A stretch of 64,000 nucleotides of DNA from Brassica napus (taxonomy: Eukaryota > Streptophyta > Magnoliopsida > Brassicales > Brassicaceae): assembly GCF_020379485.1 (NCBI RefSeq), contig NC_063448.1:43471218-43535217 (forward strand). Direction: 5' to 3'. Below, one piece after another: positions 59,990 to 64,000 of this stretch; position 1 is the stretch's first letter; each line of letters opens with the position of its first letter. The position numbers and the translations under genes are program-made. Below the pieces are notes generated by a model. That model did not search any database. It was not told the origin of the DNA and was given only the letters and a program-made list of their open reading frames with translations.

Positions 59990-61554
59990 ATGCTTTTCAT
60001 TAACTTCTGTAATTTCCTTCACTAACTTCTGTCGTTTTGTTCCCACACGTATGGTTTCATCATATCAAATCGACATTGTTATTTTCATTCATGAGTTTTT
60101 TTATTAACTAAGTTACGAATTAGTAGAAAATAATGAGAAGCTTGACAGATAAAAAGGTTAAAATAGAAATTAAATGAGCAAGAAGAGCAATCTGTACTAC
60201 AGAGAGGAACTTGAGGAGACTGTCGAGCGGCAGCTGTATGGCCCACCCACACAGAGCGGTGCGAACACTAATAACATAAATAAGCGATTTTTAAAAATAT
60301 GCCCTCATATTTATCTATATTATTATTATTATTACTACTATAAAATAAAGTTTCCTCACTCCTCTTTCTTCTACGTCGACTGCCACCTAGATAAGAATTC
60401 AGGGTGTTTCATGTACCCTTCTTGTTCCAAAACATTAAAACCAGTGTTATAAAAAAAGATAAGTAATTTTTTCTACACGTGACACGTGTCTGAAGCGTTG
60501 TGTTTCATTAAAGCTTACCGTAACGAGATTTTTCTGTTTGATGCATGTTGGGTTCTGAGAAAGGAGCTTGCGTCCGGCCCAGAAGAGAAGTGCTTCGCGT
60601 TGTAACCCTAATTGCTAGATCGAGACTGCGTATCGACTTTCCTTTCCTGCGGCTGCAACGCCAGAGTTTCTTTCCCTGGCCGAAACGGCCGGAGCTGTAA
60701 CTCCGTCTTTATTGCAATAAAATCCATCGTCCAACAAACACAAAGAGCCGCCCAACAAATGCTCTTTTGTCTTCATCACCTACACGTTGTATTAGGGTTC
60801 ATGTTCTTTCTGCGACTAACATTGTTTTCCTTCATTCTTCGAACCAACTATGGAGTTTCAAGATGTTCAACTCACGTGAAAAATAGCTTTGTGAATCTTC
60901 AGTGGCGACTTTATACCTTCTCCTCTAATCAACGAAACGTTACGAGTTATTGATTCATCAGCTTCGAGCACGATCTGTCATTGAATGCAGCTTACCCTTT
61001 TGCAAGGCGGTGCCTTCTTGAACATCATCTTCTCAACTGTAGAAAACAGTAAAGAAAAAATTTCTCTCTAAAATGGCAAATTCATCAATCTTCTTTTGAA
61101 GTTAGGCCGATGTTCTTCCATTGTGGAGGAGATGAAATTCCTCAGATTCTGAAAGCCATAAACATGGGGAGCTGATGGGCTGGGTATGCTCTTACTGGAT
61201 TCAAGGGTGATTATGTTCTTAAACTCATGTTCATGGTAAGATTAAACTATTTCGGTGTGTAATCTCAACATTATCAAGCTTTTGAATTTTAGATCTTTAT
61301 TAAGGTGATTTTGCTTTTAAAGTCATGTTCTTAAAACTAAACTCATGTTCATAGTGTTCTTTACTGATTATCTTATGAATGATAAATTTATAAGCCGTTT
61401 GTAGATTTTGCTTCCCTTCTTAATGTGTTTCACGCGACCCTTATGTCGGTCACTATTAACTCAGTGAGTTTTTTTCTTACTGCAAACTTATTTACTTTTC
61501 ATTAATTCACTTCATACTCATCTCTGAAAGATTCTTCCGCTTGGTTTTACAGAA
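59990..61554. other. Region without a recognised gene; possible promoter at its right
   Basis: Contains a G-box-like GACACGTGTC (60481-60490), an AACCCTAA box (60604-60611) and short open stretches (60174-60452, 60612-60953) that I do not recognise. This could be the promoter and 5' UTR of the plus-strand exons that follow. Confidence 0.4.
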
Positions 61555-62515
61555 ATGGATTCTGACGAAGTCGATATAATCCAACTCCAAACGCTCCAGC
61601 CTTATCATCCTGGAAAGATATTGAGCATTAAAGAAGCTTTTGTAACATTAACCATTTATTTGACGAAGCGGATTAAAGAAGCTTTTGTAACAATATGGAT
61701 TCTGACGAAGTCGATATAATCCAACTCCAAACGTGCCATTATGTTTCCATCTTTATTCATTCGACTGCTTTTCTTTGCCATTACATTAAAACATTAGGAA
61801 TGTTTATTTTTTGTAGGTACTCAGAACACATACAACCCCATACACGACCCAATTATGACCATAGTGAAACCACACTTGGAGAAAGTACAAGTTGTCTTAG
61901 AGCCATATACCAAAAACGTAAGGCACGGCTTTAAAAAGTTGGTTGAGTCCACCAAAGTCTACCATCGTTAGGTCCGTATAGACCATGTTTCCTGTTAGTT
62001 TTTTGAATTCAATATTAGAGTTTAGTAATTTCACTCTGTTGAAAACCAAGGCTCAAGAAATGTTGAAGAACAAGGAGATTACCAAACCGGTTGCAAAAAT
62101 GGATTTAGCTTTGGTTGGGGTACGTGTTGTCTACCATTTGCAAATGCATTACATAATCTTCTCAAACTCTTTAACTTTCTAAACCCTTTTTGTACTTCCA
62201 ACAGGCCACAGTTTGATTGGTTCCCCTCTCATATTCATCATCAAATTGCTTTCTGCAGTCTCCAAGTAAGCTATGAACATCTTTCAAGAATAGTATGTTA
62301 CTTTTACTTGAAAAATTTCAATCCTTTGTATCAGAAAGTAGTTACTAATTTTCATCTTTTGTTTTCAAGTCAAATAGTCCTAAGGGGAAGAAGAGATACA
62401 GCCATAAACAAGAACCAATCATTGGATATCGACGAGGCAAACACCGTCTCTATCACCATCAATCATCTACCACCTCGAATCAGTTTAGGACTTTACTAGG
62501 ATTCTGGAGTTAAGT
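61555..62515 (+). other. Unrecognised multi-exon gene or pseudogene with one membrane segment
   Basis: Coding-like pieces on the plus strand: 61555 onward (MDSDEVDIIQLQTLQPYHPG); an exon after TTTTTGTAG at 61817 (IMTIVKPHLEKVQVVLEPY, HGFKKLVESTKVYH); a piece near 62050-62119 (AQEMLKNKEITKPVAKMDLA); a hydrophobic one after 62204 (SLIGSPLIFIIKLLSAVS); and a basic tail (PKGKKRYSHKQEP, GYRRGKHRLYHHQ) to a stop near 62514. Together they suggest a small, single-pass membrane protein with a basic tail. A 39-bp duplication in the first exon and a TAG after VYHR argue that this copy is damaged. I do not recognise the family. Confidence 0.45.
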
Positions 62516-62757
62516 TTTTGGTTAGACCATTTTTTTTTTGTCTGCTTGCTATGTGATACTTGATCTAATCTTTGCTTGAGACTGCTCCTACTTACGAATT
62601 ATATGATTCCAGTCACTGTGATGTGTTTGTCTAAGAGTTTAAACACGTCCCGTCTATTTCTATAGCAATGTGATACTTGAGAAGAAAGCGTTCTATGTTT
62701 TATGTTACTAAAGTGATCTACAAGCTTTGTTTCTTTTCTCTATTTCAACCTTATTTG

Positions 62758-62760
<3 letters not shown>

Positions 62761-62837
<77 letters not shown>
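62761..62837. repeat. (CT)n microsatellite
   Basis: 77 uninterrupted bases of CT; a highly polymorphic marker candidate, just upstream of the next coding-like exon. Confidence 0.97.
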
Positions 62838-62843
<6 letters not shown>

Positions 62844-62893
62844 TCCTTCAAAATGATAACCTAACATTCTTCTATTTACTTGTGGTGTTACAG

Positions 62894-63415
62894 GCTCAGC
62901 TTCTTAAAGCTTGCGGCACAACACCAGGCTCACCGGTTAAACTTAGGAAAGCATCTGAAAACCTGGAAACTCCTCAACGTGGAAAACAATTTACATCTTC
63001 CCAGTTTGATTCTTGGATCTCCACTCTGATGCAGTGTCTCACTTGGATGAGAAAACACCTGAAGCCTATGGAGAGGAGGTTTCAGAGCAAACTCCTAGCA
63101 GGTGAAGATGTGCCAGATGTTACTTTTCTTAGCTGGATTCTTACATAACTTAATAAGTTCTGAAGGTTTCAAGGATCTTGAATTTACTCTTTTTTTTTTT
63201 TTAATATCAGTTGCATAACGGATTCCCAAAACAGTGCAAAGATCTCCACTGGATATAGCCATGCTGGTGAAGAAAGCCAAGGAAGCATTGGTGCTGCATT
63301 CAGGGGTGGGGTGGATATAACCACCAAGTTGCCACTCACAGCAACGGGAAAGAGAAAGTCAGTGCGGTTTGAATGTGATTTTGATCAGTCTTACTTATAT
63401 ATAGGTTTGGGGTGT
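62894..63415 (+). pseudogene. Unrecognised coding-like exons at the right edge
   Basis: An exon at 62894-63101, after a TTACAG acceptor and before GTGAAG, encodes a polar helical segment (AQLLKACGTTPGSPVKLRKA, SSQFDSWISTLMQCLTWMRK). A further stretch around 63222-63400 is coding-like in two different frames (PLDIAMLVKKAKEALVLHS, then TTKLPLTATGKRKSVRFECD), which suggests a frameshift and hence a broken gene. I do not recognise the family and cannot say whether it belongs with the exons at 61555-62515. Confidence 0.4.
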
Positions 63416-63559
63416 CATTATTATGGAAACGAAAGGGCGCAAGTAAGGATTTTAGTCATACATCATTTTTCTCATAAGTCCATATTCCACACACCCTATG
63501 GGCTTATTAGGGGAGGGGTCCCATTCGTTCTGTTCGCTACACGCCATCCAAAATGAACC

Positions 63560-64000
63560 TAGAATTTATTTATATATGCTGAATTATCATCTAAAAAAAG
63601 TGACGATAATTTCATTTGATAAAATATCAATAAGTAATAAGTATGTGTACTACAGTGGTTATTAAAATATGAATTTTGTATATATTGATAACATATGTAT
63701 AACGTTTGATTTAAAAATATTCAATAGATACATATTAGGGCAGTTCTTTAAAATATCTATTTTTAAGTTTTTGTCACAAAAATAGCATTCAAAAAATAAA
63801 ATGATCAAAATCGATTTTTTTATTTTTTTATTTTAAATATTTATTTTTTATTTTTTTTTAAATTTGAAATCCTATCCCTAAAACTCTACTCCTTAACTTT
63901 AAACCCTAAATCTAGATTAGTTAATCCTTGGATATAATTGCATACATACTCTTTAATAAAACTTATTTTGGTCATTTTCCTACTTCAAGTTTATTTTTGT
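63560..64000. other. AT-rich non-coding right edge
   Basis: Very AT-rich; includes CCCTAAAACTCTACTCCTTAACTTTAAACCCTAAA, a phrase common in Brassicaceae repeats. No gene is visible. Confidence 0.5.

Noticed and set aside
60174..60452. Frame starting MSKKSNLYYREELEETVERQ
   Set aside because: Only the first ~30 residues look protein-like; it then runs into an ATT microsatellite and low-complexity Tyr codons with no splice site that continues it. Noted under the intergenic region.

Overview
The window is plant nuclear DNA, almost certainly from Brassica or a close relative (Brassicaceae). Five protein-coding genes are nearly identical in predicted protein to Arabidopsis genes that, as I recall them, sit next to each other on chromosome 3. 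Read left to right they follow descending Arabidopsis order: a thioredoxin-fold protein (AT3G19780-like), VPS9A (AT3G19770), eIF4A-III (AT3G19760), an AAA-ATPase remnant (AT3G19740-like), BCAT4 (AT3G19710) and a DUF1005 protein (AT3G19680-like). Several genes I expect in between (ARC5, IKU2) are absent, as expected for one subgenome of the triplicated Brassica genome.

Most of the DNA between these genes is transposable elements, and several can be delimited to the base by terminal repeats and target-site duplications (TSDs). Left to right: an old Helitron (about 5072-6944); a CACTA element with two apparently complete genes (8005-15686, TSD GAG); a PIF/Harbinger element (16219-20692, TSD TTA); a Ty1/Copia LTR element (28109-32868, TSD GAAGG) inside an exon of the AAA gene; a second CACTA element (32944-38879, TSD GTT) in the next intron of the same gene; a Mutator-like element of the ULP1-protease-carrying kind (40547-49900, 9-bp TSD TTACTATAA); and a poly(A)-tailed retroposon (57447-59970, 19-bp TSD) split by a second Helitron (58590-59616).

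The host genes are unrelated housekeeping or metabolic functions: endosomal Rab activation (VPS9A), exon-junction-complex RNA helicase (eIF4A-III), methionine-derived glucosinolate biosynthesis (BCAT4), a secretory thioredoxin-fold protein and a DUF1005 protein. A tRNA-Leu(UAG) lies between BCAT4 and the DUF1005 gene. The last 4 kb hold coding-like exons I do not recognise.

The most striking region is the Mutator-like element. It carries an open MURA transposase and, on the other strand, an open six-exon ULP1-like protease gene. An AAGTCGTC/GACGACTT motif family fills its subterminal and intergenic DNA and occurs, at least in part, in every intron of the protease gene, while I found it absent from the coding exons. 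A roughly 700-bp near-palindrome of the same motif family stands directly upstream of the transposase. The two CACTA elements carry their own, different CGACGA-like motif arrays.
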